Assembly (NCBI RefSeq): GCF_028285715.1
Contig: NZ_JANQOO010000036.1
Span: 1 to 64,000, forward strand
Reading direction: 5' to 3'
Length of the DNA: 64,000 nucleotides
Origin: Ulvibacterium sp.
GTDB lineage: Bacteria > Bacteroidota > Bacteroidia > Flavobacteriales > Flavobacteriaceae
Position 1 is the first letter of the stretch. The number at the start of each line of letters is the position of its first letter. Below the pieces are notes generated by a model, which worked only from the letters and a program-made list of their open reading frames with translations, did no database searches and had not been told where the DNA came from. This document shows, piece by piece, positions 32,498 to 43,128 of the stretch. The translations under genes were made by a program, and so were the position numbers.

Positions 32498-34597
32498 TCA
32501 AAAGTCCTGTAGCTGTGCCAGGGCTTCCTCAACGGTTTTTACCGGAAGTTTACAAGTGCTATTCTGACAAACATAAATGAAGGTGCTGCTTTCTTTAAAC
32601 CTGTCTTTGAACAAAGGGAAGTCACTTTCCGATACACTGCCCACAACCAAAGTATTGGGGACGTTTTTTTGATTCAGATTGCTTACCAAGGGAGTCGCAT
32701 TTTTGCCAACCACGGCAATCTCATAATACGGGAAGGTATTATGGAGCAACAAGGCATTCCACTGGGAATAGCTTGCCGCACTTTCCTCGATGGACGGTAT
32801 CATAGAAGAAAGCATAGATTTTGATTTTTCCAGAAAATCGGCATCGTAAAGTATATGTCCCAGCGCAAACAGGTTATGCGCCATTACCGCATTGGGCGAT
32901 GGCAACACCCCATCATCCGTTTTGATAATCCTTGCGATGAGTTCATCGTTCCTGTTAAAATGGTACATTCCGGAAACTTTGTCCAAAAATTGGTCCTGCA
33001 CTTTTTCAATCAAGGTTCTTGCAAAATCTAGATATGATTCATCCAAGGTTACACCATAGAGATTAAGCGATGCATCGGCCAAAAAAGCATAATCTTCCAA
33101 AAAACCACTGATGTGCCTTCCGCCTTTCTTGTAGGAATGGACTAACTCCCCATTTCGATAACTCTTTTCCGTAAGAAATTTAAATATGGCCTCGGCCTTT
33201 TCCAAATGGCTGTTCTGACCAAATGCCTTATACGCATCCACAAAGCCATTGATCAAAAGGGCATTCCATGAAGTGATGATCTTATCATCCAAACCCGGAG
33301 GAACCCTTTTCATCCGCGCTTCCATAAGTTGTTCTTTCCAGTATTTTTTTGCAGAATCTAAATCATTCCTTGATATATGATTTTCTTTGGAAAAATCCGA
33401 GTCCTTGGCAAGTATATGCAGCACATAAGTATCCTCCTCCCAAGCATTTTCCGCTTTCACGTTATAATATTTGGCAAATAGTTCGAAGTCCTTTTTCAAA
33501 ACAGATTTAAGTTCCTCTTTTCCCCATATATAAAACTTTCCTTCCTCTCCCTCGCTGTCAGCATCCAGGGCAGCGTAATACCCCCCCTCTGGATGCTTCA
33601 TCTCCCGTTCCAAAAAAGCTATGGTCTCCAACACACTATTCCTGTATTCCAATTCATTATAAACGGTAAAGGCCTTTGAATAAAGACTTAAGGCTTGTGC
33701 GTTGTCATACAACATCTTTTCAAAGTGTGGCGCTTTCCAATTTGAATCAGTACTATAGCGAAAAAAACCACCACCAATATGGTCATAAATACCTCCTGAT
33801 ATTATCTTGTCCAACGTATTTTTTACATGGGCTTTTGCTAAATCGTCTTTGACCAAAAGTCCGTAATCCATTAAAAAGCTTAGATTTATCGGAATCATGA
33901 ATTTTTGTACTCCCTGATCACCGCCCCATTCCAAATCCCAGAAGGATTTCCAACTTTCCACAATTTTTTGCAGAGCCTCTTTGTTCAATAGCCCAAAGTC
34001 GGCCGTCGGTTGTATCAAATTGGCTTCTTGTATCCCTCGAGCCACCATATCTGAATACTCGGCGGCTTTTTCAGGGTTGTTTTTATACATAACAGTTACC
34101 TTGGACAAGACCTGCTTCCATTGATCTTTTGTGTGATAGGTATTACCGTAGAGCGGTTTTCCGTTCGGTAATGTAATTACGTTCAACGGCCATCCTGAGT
34201 TACTATTGATCAAGCGCACAAAAGTTTGGTAGATATTGTCAATATCCGGGCGCTCTTCCCGATCTACCTTAATACTAATAAAGTTTTCATTCATTATTTC
34301 GGCGACCTCCTCGTCCTCAAATGTCTCTTCTTCCATAACATGGCACCAATGGCAGGAAGAATATCCTATGCTGACCAAAACCAATTTGTTCTCCTTTTTG
34401 GCCTTTTCCAAGGCTTCCTTGCTCCATGGACGCCAGTTTACCGGGTTGTGGGCATGCTGTAATAAATATGGGCTTGTTTCATTGGCCAAGTCATTGGTAT
34501 ACTCATATACCTCGGACCGCGTCCTGACCTTTTCCCGACATGAGAAGGCAAAAAATAGAAGTACAAGAAAAAAGTTCACATAAAAAAGTCGCCGCAT
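32498..34597 (-). CDS. DUF255 thioredoxin-domain protein (YyaL/SPATA20-like), lipoprotein
   Basis: 699 residues. Lipoprotein-type signal ending FFAFSC (Cys ~20). The N-terminal thioredoxin-like domain (~35-195) has the family signature [14 protein letters not shown] (~42-55) and the redox pair Cys82-His-Trp-Cys85; an (alpha/alpha)6-like barrel of the AGE/cellobiose-epimerase type follows (~230-600). The family is widespread from bacteria to man, without an assigned reaction. Transcribed on its own strand downstream of the sialate esterase gene (71 bp apart). The lipoprotein signal is unusual, since many relatives are cytosolic. Confidence 0.87.
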   Translation of the reverse strand: MRRLFYVNFFLVLLFFAFSCREKVRTRSEVYEYTNDLANETSPYLLQHAHNPVNWRPWSKEALEKAKKENKLVLVSIGYSSCHWCHVMEEETFEDEEVAEIMNENFISIKVDREERPDIDNIYQTFVRLINSNSGWPLNVITLPNGKPLYGNTYHTKDQWKQVLSKVTVMYKNNPEKAAEYSDMVARGIQEANLIQPTADFGLLNKEALQKIVESWKSFWDLEWGGDQGVQKFMIPINLSFLMDYGLLVKDDLAKAHVKNTLDKIISGGIYDHIGGGFFRYSTDSNWKAPHFEKMLYDNAQALSLYSKAFTVYNELEYRNSVLETIAFLEREMKHPEGGYYAALDADSEGEEGKFYIWGKEELKSVLKKDFELFAKYYNVKAENAWEEDTYVLHILAKDSDFSKENHISRNDLDSAKKYWKEQLMEARMKRVPPGLDDKIITSWNALLINGFVDAYKAFGQNSHLEKAEAIFKFLTEKSYRNGELVHSYKKGGRHISGFLEDYAFLADASLNLYGVTLDESYLDFARTLIEKVQDQFLDKVSGMYHFNRNDELIARIIKTDDGVLPSPNAVMAHNLFALGHILYDADFLEKSKSMLSSMIPSIEESAASYSQWNALLLHNTFPYYEIAVVGKNATPLVSNLNQKNVPNTLVVGSVSESDFPLFKDRFKESSTFIYVCQNSTCKLPVKTVEEALAQLQDF

Positions 34598-34668
34598 AAA
34601 GATCCACTAGCTCGTAATCATTAAAATTCCGTTTTAAAATATAGGGATATGTTAACGTAACACTATTG

Positions 34669-36051
34669 TTAGTCACTGGTAAAACAGGAGACCGGCAAGC
34701 CTGCTCCGCTGAACAAGTTTGGCTCAGCGATATTGTCCCATGCATAACGGACCTTACCCGGTGCTTTTACCTCTTTTGAAGATAAGATTATCTTGTCGTC
34801 CTTAATGATTGCCTTTGCCGGATAAAATTGACCATCATTACCGGCCATTTCAAAATGGGTAATTTTTTTTCCTTTTGAGAACAGCCCTTCGGCGTTGTCA
34901 AAGAAAATCTCTACCCTCCTTCCTTGAATCACCATTTTACGAAACAACGGACTATGAACGGAACCTTCAATTTTTATATAGTGGTCCTTTAAGGCAATAT
35001 TCGCCAAGCGAAGCCCTACATCTTGCTTATTCGGTGGATGAATATCATCTATCGTGGCAATATCGCTCGTAACAACCATTCCGCTGCGAGGAATCATTTC
35101 CAATGCTCTTCGCTGTTGGTCGCGAATCAAAACTCCTACTTCTTCGGTACCATATTTGTAAGGTGCAATTTGCACATAATAAAATGGAAACTCATAGCCC
35201 CATGCTTCGCGCCACGAACCTACCATTTTGGAAAATAACTTCGCATATGTATTGGGGTTGGCCGTATTGGATTCTCCTTGATACCATAAGGTACCGGCAA
35301 TCTTAAACGGGACTATCGGATGGACCATGGCATTGTAAAGGGCGGCGGGAAAACCAGGACTCCACCTATTGTCCTTTACCGCCTCGGCAGCCGCCTTAAG
35401 ATCTCCATAGCCTTCAAATACCGAAACGGGCGTCCAAACCTCGGCAGGAGTACCACCCCATGCATTATCGATTAGTCCTATGGGCACATTCAATTCACCT
35501 TGAAGCCTACGTGCAAAAAGGTAGGCCACAGCACTAAAATCCTTCATGGTATCCGGGCTACATACCTCCCAGTTTCCGGGAACACTTTCCTGAGGAAACC
35601 TCGAAGTGCGTTTAGGGATGGTCAGCAATCTTATATTCGGGTAATCCGCATTTCTAATCTCCTCTTCAGCATTGTCGATTCCGGCATTGGTCGTTGCGCT
35701 CCATTCCATATTGGATTGACCGGAACAAAGCCAAACCTCACCCACCAAAACGTTCTGCAATACAATTTCATTCTCTCCCTTAATCCTAATTTCATAGGGA
35801 CCGCCTGCTTCCGGAGTCGTAATAAGAACCTTCCACTTGGTATCCAAGGGGGTTTTCACCGTATATTGTTTTTGGTCCCATCCCGTAGTAATCGTGACTT
35901 CCTCGTTAATATTACCCCATCCCCAGAAACTCACCTCGGTATTTCGCTGGAGCACCATATTGTCCGAGAAGATATCCGGAAGTGTAACCTCAGCTTTTAA
36001 TAAGTGGGTCCATGACACCAAAATCAGTAGTGAAAAAAGTTTGGCCTTCAT
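34669..36051 (-). CDS. Sialate O-acetylesterase-like SGNH hydrolase
   Basis: 460 residues from the ATG at 36051, which opens a signal peptide (~1-20, ending LKAEV); a start 18 bp upstream would add MLNHVI before it. The N-terminal beta-domain (~22-100) is followed by the catalytic domain with WLCSGQSNMEW (Ser113) and DDIHPPNK (Asp and His of the triad) and a C-terminal beta-domain (~370-455). The family (SASA/DUF303) removes O-acetyl groups from sialic acids or acetylated hemicellulose. Secreted to the periplasm. Its promoter lies in the 113-bp region shared with the divergent Gfo/Idh gene. Confidence 0.85.
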   Translation of the reverse strand: MKAKLFSLLILVSWTHLLKAEVTLPDIFSDNMVLQRNTEVSFWGWGNINEEVTITTGWDQKQYTVKTPLDTKWKVLITTPEAGGPYEIRIKGENEIVLQNVLVGEVWLCSGQSNMEWSATTNAGIDNAEEEIRNADYPNIRLLTIPKRTSRFPQESVPGNWEVCSPDTMKDFSAVAYLFARRLQGELNVPIGLIDNAWGGTPAEVWTPVSVFEGYGDLKAAAEAVKDNRWSPGFPAALYNAMVHPIVPFKIAGTLWYQGESNTANPNTYAKLFSKMVGSWREAWGYEFPFYYVQIAPYKYGTEEVGVLIRDQQRRALEMIPRSGMVVTSDIATIDDIHPPNKQDVGLRLANIALKDHYIKIEGSVHSPLFRKMVIQGRRVEIFFDNAEGLFSKGKKITHFEMAGNDGQFYPAKAIIKDDKIILSSKEVKAPGKVRYAWDNIAEPNLFSGAGLPVSCFTSD

Positions 36052-36164
36052 AATTACATGGTTTAGCACAATTGTTACTAAATATACTTATTTGGCACAA
36101 ATTGTTAACATTATATTTTCTAAAATGATTTCAATATCTTTAGTACCCACAGATAATCAATACA

Positions 36165-37544
36165 ATGACAAACAAGGATCCAAACATTAAAAGAAGACAA
36201 TTTCTTAAAGGTACAACGGCGGCCATGGTGCTCTCATCTTTCGGGGTTTATGGTTTTGATCTAATGAATAAGGAAAAGCCAGTCCGTGTGGGACTCATAG
36301 GAACGGGATGGTACGGAAAAAGTGATCTTTTTCGTTTGATCCAAGTGGCCCCTGTAGAAGTGGTTTCCCTGTGTGATCCGGATAACAACTTGCTTACGGA
36401 GGCTGCGGAATTAGTAAGCCAACGGCAGAAATCGGGTAAAAAACCTAAACTCTACACTGATTTTCGTAAAATGCTTGCAAAAAAGGATTTGGACCTAGTC
36501 CTTGTGGGAAGCCCCGATCATTGGCATGCCCTACATGGTATTGAAGCCATGAAATCCGGCGCACATGTATATTTGCAAAAGCCTATAAGTGTTGATGTAA
36601 TCGAAGGGGAGGCTCTTGTAGCAGCGGCAAGAAAATACAATCGAGTGGTCCAAATCGGTACCCAGCGCAAAAGCACCCCTCATTTGATCGATGCAAAAGA
36701 ACGTGTTGTCGAAGCGGGGTTGCTAGGTAAAATATCCCATGTGGAAATGTGTTGTTATTTTCACATGAGGGCCAATGGTAACCCACCTGTACAGGAAGTA
36801 CCCGATTTTTTCGATTATGAAATGTGGACAGGCCCGGCCCCTTTGCGCCCGTACGATGGCCTGCCCCACAAACGCTGGTGGCGTACCTTCATGGAATACG
36901 GTAATGGCATTATGGGAGATATGTGTGTCCATATGTTGGATACGGTCCGTTGGATGCTAGATCTGGGCTGGCCCAAAAAAATTAGCTCTACCGGGGGTAT
37001 TTATGTCCAAAAAGATGGGAAATCCAATATAGCGGATACCCAGAGTGCCGTATTTGAATATGACGGCCTTAACTGTGTTTGGCAGCATCGTTCCTGGGGA
37101 AGTCCGGCAGATCCCGAATATCCTTGGTCATTTAAATTGTACGGGGACAAAGGAACTTTGGCCGGAAGCACCATGCAAGCGGATTTTATCCCCTACGGCG
37201 ATGGAGAACCCATACATTTTGATGTGCTGTACGAGAAGGAAAAGTACCCGGAGGACGTAACAGAAAAGGATATTGAATTGAATGCGGCCCCGGCTACCCG
37301 ATGGCACATGAAGGATTGGCTATCCGCCATCGATAAAGGTACGTTACCCGTGGCCGATGTTTTGGACGGACACATTTCCACGGCCAGCTGCATCCTTGCC
37401 AATATGGCCATGGAGCTGAAAAGACCCTTGGTGTACGACCCTGAAAAAAGAATCGTGGTCAATGACCCGGAAGCCACTGCACTACTACAAAGACCATATC
37501 GCGGTGATTGGGAGCATCCACATCCTGATCAATTTGAGAATTAG
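36165..37544 (+). CDS. Gfo/Idh/MocA-family oxidoreductase with Tat signal
   Basis: 459 residues. The twin-arginine motif KRRQFLKG (~9-16) leads a hydrophobic stretch, so it is exported folded with its cofactor. The Rossmann motif VGLIGTGWYG (~42-51), a LQKPIS step in place of the usual EKP (~138-143) and a C-terminal beta-sheet domain with HKRWWRTF follow. Relatives use tightly bound NAD(P) for sugar redox interconversion, and some act as GH109-type or 3-keto-sugar enzymes. With the GMC/small-subunit pair and the TIM-barrel protein in the same region a role in periplasmic sugar oxidation is plausible, but the gene is 8 kb away from them and transcribed alone. Confidence 0.85.
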   Translation: MTNKDPNIKRRQFLKGTTAAMVLSSFGVYGFDLMNKEKPVRVGLIGTGWYGKSDLFRLIQVAPVEVVSLCDPDNNLLTEAAELVSQRQKSGKKPKLYTDFRKMLAKKDLDLVLVGSPDHWHALHGIEAMKSGAHVYLQKPISVDVIEGEALVAAARKYNRVVQIGTQRKSTPHLIDAKERVVEAGLLGKISHVEMCCYFHMRANGNPPVQEVPDFFDYEMWTGPAPLRPYDGLPHKRWWRTFMEYGNGIMGDMCVHMLDTVRWMLDLGWPKKISSTGGIYVQKDGKSNIADTQSAVFEYDGLNCVWQHRSWGSPADPEYPWSFKLYGDKGTLAGSTMQADFIPYGDGEPIHFDVLYEKEKYPEDVTEKDIELNAAPATRWHMKDWLSAIDKGTLPVADVLDGHISTASCILANMAMELKRPLVYDPEKRIVVNDPEATALLQRPYRGDWEHPHPDQFEN

Positions 37545-37592
37545 CGCTAGCACTCTTAATAGTCCCGTTACTTTGGATTGGATCCAAGGTAC

Positions 37593-39071
37593 TTATTTTG
37601 CCCAAATTGGGAGTTCGGCCGTAATGCCCATAGTGGGCAATATGATAAAGTAGAGTAATAAAGGAAGTAATACAATACAAATTAGGTTTAGCCAAAAACC
37701 CGTTCTTGCCATATCCGCTACCCTAATCCGGCCACTTGCAAAGATTACGGTATTCGTACCCGTACCGGAAGGCATCATAAACGCAAAGGAGCACGCAAAG
37801 GTAGCAGGGACCATGACCAAAAGTGGATTTATACTGGCTGCCACTCCCATTGCGGCCAAAACGGGTAGAAATATCGTAGCGGTAGCGGTATTGGAGTTTA
37901 CTTCCGTAATAAATATAATCAGGGCAACGATACCTAATAGGATGAAGAATTCCGGGAAGTTTCCTATGACCAAAAAAGAGCCGCCCATCCATTCTGCCAG
38001 ACCGGTGCTTTTAAACCCTGAACCCAAGGCCAAGCCACCTCCCAAGAACATGGCCACTCCCCAGGGTACATTGCACGCAGTTTTCCAATCCATTAATTTC
38101 TTTCCTTTTCCATCACCAATCAAAAACAGAAGGATAGCACCAAAAAGAGCCACCGTACTATCATGAACATAATCTGCCACTCCCAGAAGATCGCCCCATC
38201 CTGGAAGGACAAAGTCGCCCATAATCAAGTCTTTTCTAAAAACCCAACCCAGGGCAGTGAGCAGAAAAATTATCAATACTCTCTTTTCTCCTGGCCCCAT
38301 TGCTCCTAGGCGACTTATTTCATTAGCAAGCTTGAAGTTGATCAATTTTGCATCCCTTTGTATTCCCATAAAAAAAACCAGATAAATCCAAATAACTGGA
38401 ATAAAGATAACCACCATGGGCAAGGCTATTTTCATCCAGTCCACAAAACCAATTTCGGGTGCACCCGGATATAGTTTGTCCAGTAATCCCGCAAAAACCA
38501 AGTTGGGCGGTGTTCCAATAAGGGTACCGGTTCCCCCAATACTTGCGGCATAGGCAATCCCCAACAGGAGGGCCAATCCAAAATTCCTAATATCATTTCC
38601 CCTTTGACTTTCAATGAGTGATGAAGCAATGGGCAACATAATGAGAACCACGGCCATATTGGTAATCCACATGGACAAAAATGCCGTGGCGACCATAAAA
38701 CCTAAAATAATCCGACGTTGGTCCGTGCCTAAAAGACCGATAATGCGTAATGCTATTCTTCTATGAAGATTTTGTTTTTCGATTCCTTTGGCCAAAATAA
38801 AGGCCCCCAATAACATAAGCACATAATTATGACCGTACACCTTGGTAGTTTCAGCTGAATCCAATACTCCCAATACAGGAAATAGTACCACAGGTAGAAA
38901 TGCGGTAACGTAGATGGGAATGGCCTCCGTAACCCACCAAACCACCATTAACAGGGCAATTGCCCCCATTCTTTTTCCCTCCAGGGAAAGGCCGTGTGGA
39001 ATAGGTAAGGCGAGAACTATCAAAAACAATACTATTCCAAGCCAGAGACCGACATTATGTGTAGATTTCAT
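37593..39071 (-). CDS. DASS/SLC13-family Na+/dicarboxylate-type transporter
   Basis: 492 residues with about 11-12 membrane segments. TNMAVVLIMLPIA (~136-148) and SIGGTGTLIGTPPNLVF (~176-192) are the first Na+/substrate site, and TEVNSNTATATIFLPVL (~385-401) with GTGTN nearby is the second, both typical of divalent-anion:Na+ symporters. Likely substrates are C4/C6 dicarboxylates or sulfate. In a sulfatase-rich region sulfate is conceivable, but the SNT motifs favour dicarboxylates. Converges on the Gfo/Idh gene; single gene on its strand. Confidence 0.87.
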   Translation of the reverse strand: MKSTHNVGLWLGIVLFLIVLALPIPHGLSLEGKRMGAIALLMVVWWVTEAIPIYVTAFLPVVLFPVLGVLDSAETTKVYGHNYVLMLLGAFILAKGIEKQNLHRRIALRIIGLLGTDQRRIILGFMVATAFLSMWITNMAVVLIMLPIASSLIESQRGNDIRNFGLALLLGIAYAASIGGTGTLIGTPPNLVFAGLLDKLYPGAPEIGFVDWMKIALPMVVIFIPVIWIYLVFFMGIQRDAKLINFKLANEISRLGAMGPGEKRVLIIFLLTALGWVFRKDLIMGDFVLPGWGDLLGVADYVHDSTVALFGAILLFLIGDGKGKKLMDWKTACNVPWGVAMFLGGGLALGSGFKSTGLAEWMGGSFLVIGNFPEFFILLGIVALIIFITEVNSNTATATIFLPVLAAMGVAASINPLLVMVPATFACSFAFMMPSGTGTNTVIFASGRIRVADMARTGFWLNLICIVLLPLLLYFIILPTMGITAELPIWAK

Positions 39072-39215
39072 GGATTTGACTTAAAATCCGAGCTATTTTG
39101 TTGAAGATTTACCACAAACTTTGCTTGTACCTTGGCCTACCCAAAATCGCTATACTTGAAAATGATTCTGAGAACTTCTTTATCAGCAAATACCAAAAAA
39201 AGATGCTCGGACCTA

Positions 39216-40115
39216 TCAAAGTTTTTCCAACTTGGCAACAATACTATCGAAACAATCCTTTAGAAACTTTTCCTTATCAATATCCTTGTAAATGTATACA
39301 TCCTTGTTCTCAAAGACATCTACTTTTACTTCGGTCACCCATTCCGGATGTAGCATGGCCTCTATCAAGGCAATATCCCAAAGCACACGTTCTTCCCTTC
39401 CTCCGTCATCATGATTGAACCAATGTTGTACCAAATAATCTCCCAAGGCGTGCTTTCCCTCCAGAAGTTCTTTGGTTTTCGAAAACTTGGATTTCATCTG
39501 ATTTACCTCACTAACGGGAAGAATATGCATTTCTACTTCAGAGGACAATAGGAACTCTGCGGCTTGAGGATCCATCATCGGATTGAAGTCGGTACGCTTG
39601 GAGATATTGTTCTTAAAATCATAAGTAGTACCCAACCAATACAATTTTATTTTTGAATCGATGGTAGGGTCGATATAGACCGCAGACGCAACATTGGTAA
39701 GGGCACCAAGGGCAACAATCGTTAATTTTTCTCCGTCCGTTTGAAGATGTGCCTCCTTAATAATGTTGTATGTTGCCGCCGAATGCAAGGCCATATCCCC
39801 CCAATCATACATTCTTCGATGGCCTCCCCGTAGAAGTTTTGTGTTTTCCGGCTTTAAGTATGCGGCCAATACCTGATTTATTCTATGACCTTCTTCCATA
39901 CTGCGATCGGAAGTCCACTGACTGGCCTGCCATTGCGTGGCGTTCAACGCCTGAATTTCCCAAGTAGGCTCGGCAAAGGCACGAACTATGGCAAATGGGT
40001 CATCCACTTCGTTCGCCGTATCCGCATCCAAGATAATCTTAGTCTTTTGCTGGGCCTGAACTATGGATACAGTGAAAAAAGTAAAGGCCAATACGTATAA
40101 CATATAGAGTTTCAT
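39216..40115 (-). CDS. Secreted nucleoside hydrolase (IunH-like)
   Basis: 299 residues with a signal peptide (~1-21, ending VQAQ). ILDADTANEVDDPFAI (~28-43) carries the Asp cluster that binds Ca2+ and ribose in inosine-uridine nucleoside N-ribohydrolases, IVALGALTNVA (~133-143) is the second conserved segment, and the third Asp is in LWDIALIEAML near the end. It releases bases from ribonucleosides, here in the periplasm. Asn35-Glu36 stand where Pro-Gly often occurs (DTDPGIDD in classical enzymes), a variant common in Bacteroidota. Stands alone; 40116-40322 upstream is the divergent promoter region with no gene seen. Confidence 0.87.
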   Translation of the reverse strand: MKLYMLYVLAFTFFTVSIVQAQQKTKIILDADTANEVDDPFAIVRAFAEPTWEIQALNATQWQASQWTSDRSMEEGHRINQVLAAYLKPENTKLLRGGHRRMYDWGDMALHSAATYNIIKEAHLQTDGEKLTIVALGALTNVASAVYIDPTIDSKIKLYWLGTTYDFKNNISKRTDFNPMMDPQAAEFLLSSEVEMHILPVSEVNQMKSKFSKTKELLEGKHALGDYLVQHWFNHDDGGREERVLWDIALIEAMLHPEWVTEVKVDVFENKDVYIYKDIDKEKFLKDCFDSIVAKLEKL

Positions 40116-40322
40116 GGTTGGTATTATTAGTATATCGCTAATATATCCAATACTTTTAGAAAAACTTTCCCGGCCAAGATCAAAAAAATAGGTTTTGGTA
40201 GTTTTGTAACAGAAAACGCCAAAAACAAGTCAACCCTTATGGATATGTAGTAATCACTTATTCCGCAATTGGGTTTGGGGGAAATCAAACTTTACATCAA
40301 TAATGCATCAAGTTAAAACAAT

Positions 40323-40754
40323 ATGAAAAATCTATTGATAGCAGCCTTTCTATTGGCTCAAGTTTCATGTCAGCAGCAAGTCTCGGAAAAAGAAGATATT
40401 GCCGCCATCCGGGATCTTTTGGAAATCCAGGCAAAATCCTGGTCCAACCACGATATCGAAGGTTTTATGGAAGGATACCAAAAGTCCGATTCCATAGCCT
40501 ACTTTGGGAGTGGAGGCATACGCTATGGTTATCAGGCCATGTTGGACAGTTACAAGGAAAGGTATCCTACCAAGGCCCATACGGGGGTACTTACATTTAC
40601 GCTTCATGACATTTCAAGGGTTAGCGAAGATGCCTATTGGGTAATGGGCGAATATCATTTGACTCGGGAAATTGGGGATGCCAATGGCACTTTTATGATT
40701 GTCCTTAAACGAATCAACGGGGAGTGGAAAATTATTGGTGATTCCTCCTGCTAA
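40323..40754 (+). CDS. NTF2-like (SnoaL/DUF4440) secreted protein
   Basis: 143 residues; lipoprotein-like signal (~1-17, LLAQVSCQQQ). The domain (~25-143) shows the cone-shaped NTF2 fold pattern of DUF4440: an initial helix pair (IRDLLEIQAKSWSNHDIEGFMEGY), a strand SIAYFG, and a final NGTFMIVLKRINGEWKIIGDSSC strand pair. Such proteins bind small ligands or act as isomerase- or cyclase-like enzymes; no catalytic assignment is possible. It converges on the hydroxyproline operon (11 bp between stops), with no sign that it belongs to it. Confidence 0.78.
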   Translation: MKNLLIAAFLLAQVSCQQQVSEKEDIAAIRDLLEIQAKSWSNHDIEGFMEGYQKSDSIAYFGSGGIRYGYQAMLDSYKERYPTKAHTGVLTFTLHDISRVSEDAYWVMGEYHLTREIGDANGTFMIVLKRINGEWKIIGDSSC

Positions 40755-40765
40755 GAATTGGGGAA

Positions 40766-42019
40766 TCAGTTAAATTTTCGATCGGGGGCAAATGGCGTAA
40801 GCTCCATATCAGGTTTTACCACATCTATCAGTTGTTGTACAAATTTGCCTGTTGCAGGTCCTAAACTCCATCCCATCATGGCATGGCCAGTGGCTAGAAT
40901 GAGATTGGAGAAGCCTTTGAATCTTCCTATGTAGGGCAGCCCATCCGGGGAGACAGGTCGTAGTCCCATCTTGGCTTCACTTTTTTCTTCAGCCGTTATT
41001 TCAAGTTCTGGATAAAACCGTTGTGCCCCCTTGGCTATAGCCTCAACCCGCTCCTTACGAATAATCTGGTTTATACCGGAAAACTCCATTGTCCCCGCAA
41101 ATCGAGTAAATCCACGCATTGGGGTAACTGCCATTTTGGACTCCATAAGAATGGCCGGCAGGGTAATTCCTGTATCCCTGGATACATTAATACTATATCC
41201 CTTACCCGCCTGTAGTGGTACTATCTTTCCCAATTTTTTGGCGATTCTACCACTCCACGACCCTGCGGCCAAAACAATTTCATCGCCCTGGTAAGCGTTT
41301 CTTGAGGTCTGTACTTCGGTTATTTTGCCTCCTTCTATGGTCAAGTCCCGTACCTCTTCATTAATCTTAAATCTTACACCAACACGCTGTAGATATGCTA
41401 CCATTTTGGGCATGAACTCGTTGGGGGTGGTGTGTCCATCGCATTCATAGTAAATCGCTCCTTGAGCATTAATCTTTACTTCAGGTTGCAGTCGCTCAAG
41501 TCCCGAGGAATCCACCTCGGAAACCTCCAGCCCCAGTTGTTCGGCCTTCTTCGCGACAGCAAGTTCATGTTCCTGAGCCGCCTCTGTTTGGTATAGCATT
41601 AGTAGTCCTTGGCGTTCCAACTGAAAATCACCCAAGTCTCCTGAGGTCTTGATATCCTGAAAAAGTTCCCTACTCAAAAGATTGATTTCCTTAATGACAG
41701 GAATGGCCTTTTCCACTTTGGCCTTGGTCGAAGACCTGTGGAAATACCAGGACCATTTTAAGAAATCCAGGTCCCAGCGGGGTTTGATGTACAAGGGGCT
41801 AGAAGAGTCCATCATCCATTTCAGTCCTTGCATCAAAACACCTGGTGCCGCCAAGGGGACAATATGACTAGGTGTTAAATACCCTGCATTTACAAAGGAA
41901 GCTCCGGAACTGATATCGGATTTATCGATTACGGTAACCTCATGGCCCGACTTGCTCAAAAAATAAGCGGAGCTTAATCCGATTATACCGCCTCCTATAA
42001 TTATGATCTTTTTTCCCAT
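40766..42019 (-). CDS. D-hydroxyproline dehydrogenase (DadA-like FAD oxidoreductase)
   Basis: 417 residues. FAD-binding IIIGGGIIGLSSAYFLS (~5-21) and the C-terminal GLRPVSPDGLPYIG ... GHAMMGWSLGPATG (~358-395) are those of the D-amino-acid dehydrogenase/glycine oxidase family. As last gene of an operon with 4-hydroxyproline epimerase, a DapA-type deaminase and a dioxovalerate dehydrogenase it most likely oxidises cis-4-hydroxy-D-proline to pyrroline-4-hydroxy-2-carboxylate, passing electrons to the respiratory chain. The start codon lies 1 bp after the epimerase stop, so the two are translationally coupled. Alone, its sequence would only support a generic DadA call. Confidence 0.87.
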   Translation of the reverse strand: MGKKIIIIGGGIIGLSSAYFLSKSGHEVTVIDKSDISSGASFVNAGYLTPSHIVPLAAPGVLMQGLKWMMDSSSPLYIKPRWDLDFLKWSWYFHRSSTKAKVEKAIPVIKEINLLSRELFQDIKTSGDLGDFQLERQGLLMLYQTEAAQEHELAVAKKAEQLGLEVSEVDSSGLERLQPEVKINAQGAIYYECDGHTTPNEFMPKMVAYLQRVGVRFKINEEVRDLTIEGGKITEVQTSRNAYQGDEIVLAAGSWSGRIAKKLGKIVPLQAGKGYSINVSRDTGITLPAILMESKMAVTPMRGFTRFAGTMEFSGINQIIRKERVEAIAKGAQRFYPELEITAEEKSEAKMGLRPVSPDGLPYIGRFKGFSNLILATGHAMMGWSLGPATGKFVQQLIDVVKPDMELTPFAPDRKFN

Positions 42020-42020
42020 A

Positions 42021-43028
42021 TTAAATTACCTGAAACCCATGGGCATAGGGATCGTCCTCGTCAATGGTTATGGTATTGTATCCATAAATCCTGGCCCATC
42101 CCTTTATACTGGGTACAATTGCAGTTTCTCCCGATAGTTTTGTCTCTTTCTCGACCCTTCCCTCGAATTTGGATCCTATAAAACTCTCATGAACAAATTT
42201 GTCCCCAACAGACAACTTTCCCTTAGCATACCACTGGGCCATCCGTGCTGAAGTACCCGTTCCACATGGTGATCGGTCAATGGCCTTATCCCCATAAAAT
42301 ACTGCGTTACGCGCGGTGGCATCCGATGATAGGGTGTCCCCCGACCACATGATATGACTTACATCCCTAATTGTATCGTCTTCCGGATGAATGAACCGAT
42401 CAGGATATTTAAGATTGATTTTCTCACGGATTTCCTGGCTAAACCCGATCAATTCACTGGCCGAAAAATCCTGTAGGCCCGAAAAATTGGGCTGTACATC
42501 AAAAATAGCATAGAAGTTACCACCATAAGCCACATCAAATCTTAATTCTCCCAATGAACTACAACGCACAAAAAGTTCCGAAGCTGCGAGATAGGACTTT
42601 ACATTGGTGAGCTTTACCCATTCCACTTTATTGCTCCCTAAACCATACTCTACCTCAACCAAACCGGCGGGTGTTTCCATACGTATCCGTCCCGGCACTT
42701 TTGGTGTAATAATACCTTCCTCGATCGCTATGGTGATGCTACCGATGGTACCGTGCCCGCACATGGGCAAACAGCCGCTCGTTTCAATAAAAAGGATACC
42801 CAAATCATTATTAGGATCCGAAGGTGGGTATAAGATGCTTCCACTCATCATATCATGGCCACGAGGCTCGAACATAAGTCCCCTACGAATCCAATCATAT
42901 TCCTTTATGAAGTATTGCCGCTTTTCCGCCATATTGGAGCCCTTTAGTTCCGGACCTCCTGTCTTTACCAATCTTACCGGATTTCCACAGGTATGGGCAT
43001 CGATACAGTTAAATTTGTGTACGGACAT
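42021..43028 (-). CDS. 4-hydroxyproline 2-epimerase
   Basis: 335 residues, the normal length. Both catalytic cysteines of the proline-racemase-fold family are there: Cys90 in PMCGHGTIG and Cys255 in DRSPCGTGTSA. This argues for epimerase activity, as trans-3-hydroxyproline dehydratases carry Thr or Ser in place of one Cys. The reaction is trans-4-hydroxy-L-proline to cis-4-hydroxy-D-proline in the cytosol. Third gene in a four-gene minus-strand operon; it starts 100 bp after the aldehyde dehydrogenase stop and is followed after 1 bp by the D-hydroxyproline dehydrogenase. Confidence 0.92.
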   Translation of the reverse strand: MSVHKFNCIDAHTCGNPVRLVKTGGPELKGSNMAEKRQYFIKEYDWIRRGLMFEPRGHDMMSGSILYPPSDPNNDLGILFIETSGCLPMCGHGTIGSITIAIEEGIITPKVPGRIRMETPAGLVEVEYGLGSNKVEWVKLTNVKSYLAASELFVRCSSLGELRFDVAYGGNFYAIFDVQPNFSGLQDFSASELIGFSQEIREKINLKYPDRFIHPEDDTIRDVSHIMWSGDTLSSDATARNAVFYGDKAIDRSPCGTGTSARMAQWYAKGKLSVGDKFVHESFIGSKFEGRVEKETKLSGETAIVPSIKGWARIYGYNTITIDEDDPYAHGFQVI

Positions 43029-43128
43029 ATTGAAGCTAGTAAAAATTCATTGGACCATTGTATCCAAAGGATGATTTGGTTCCTCACCTTGGTCTATTTT
43101 CAAAAAGATAAGGATACCTTGTAAATCG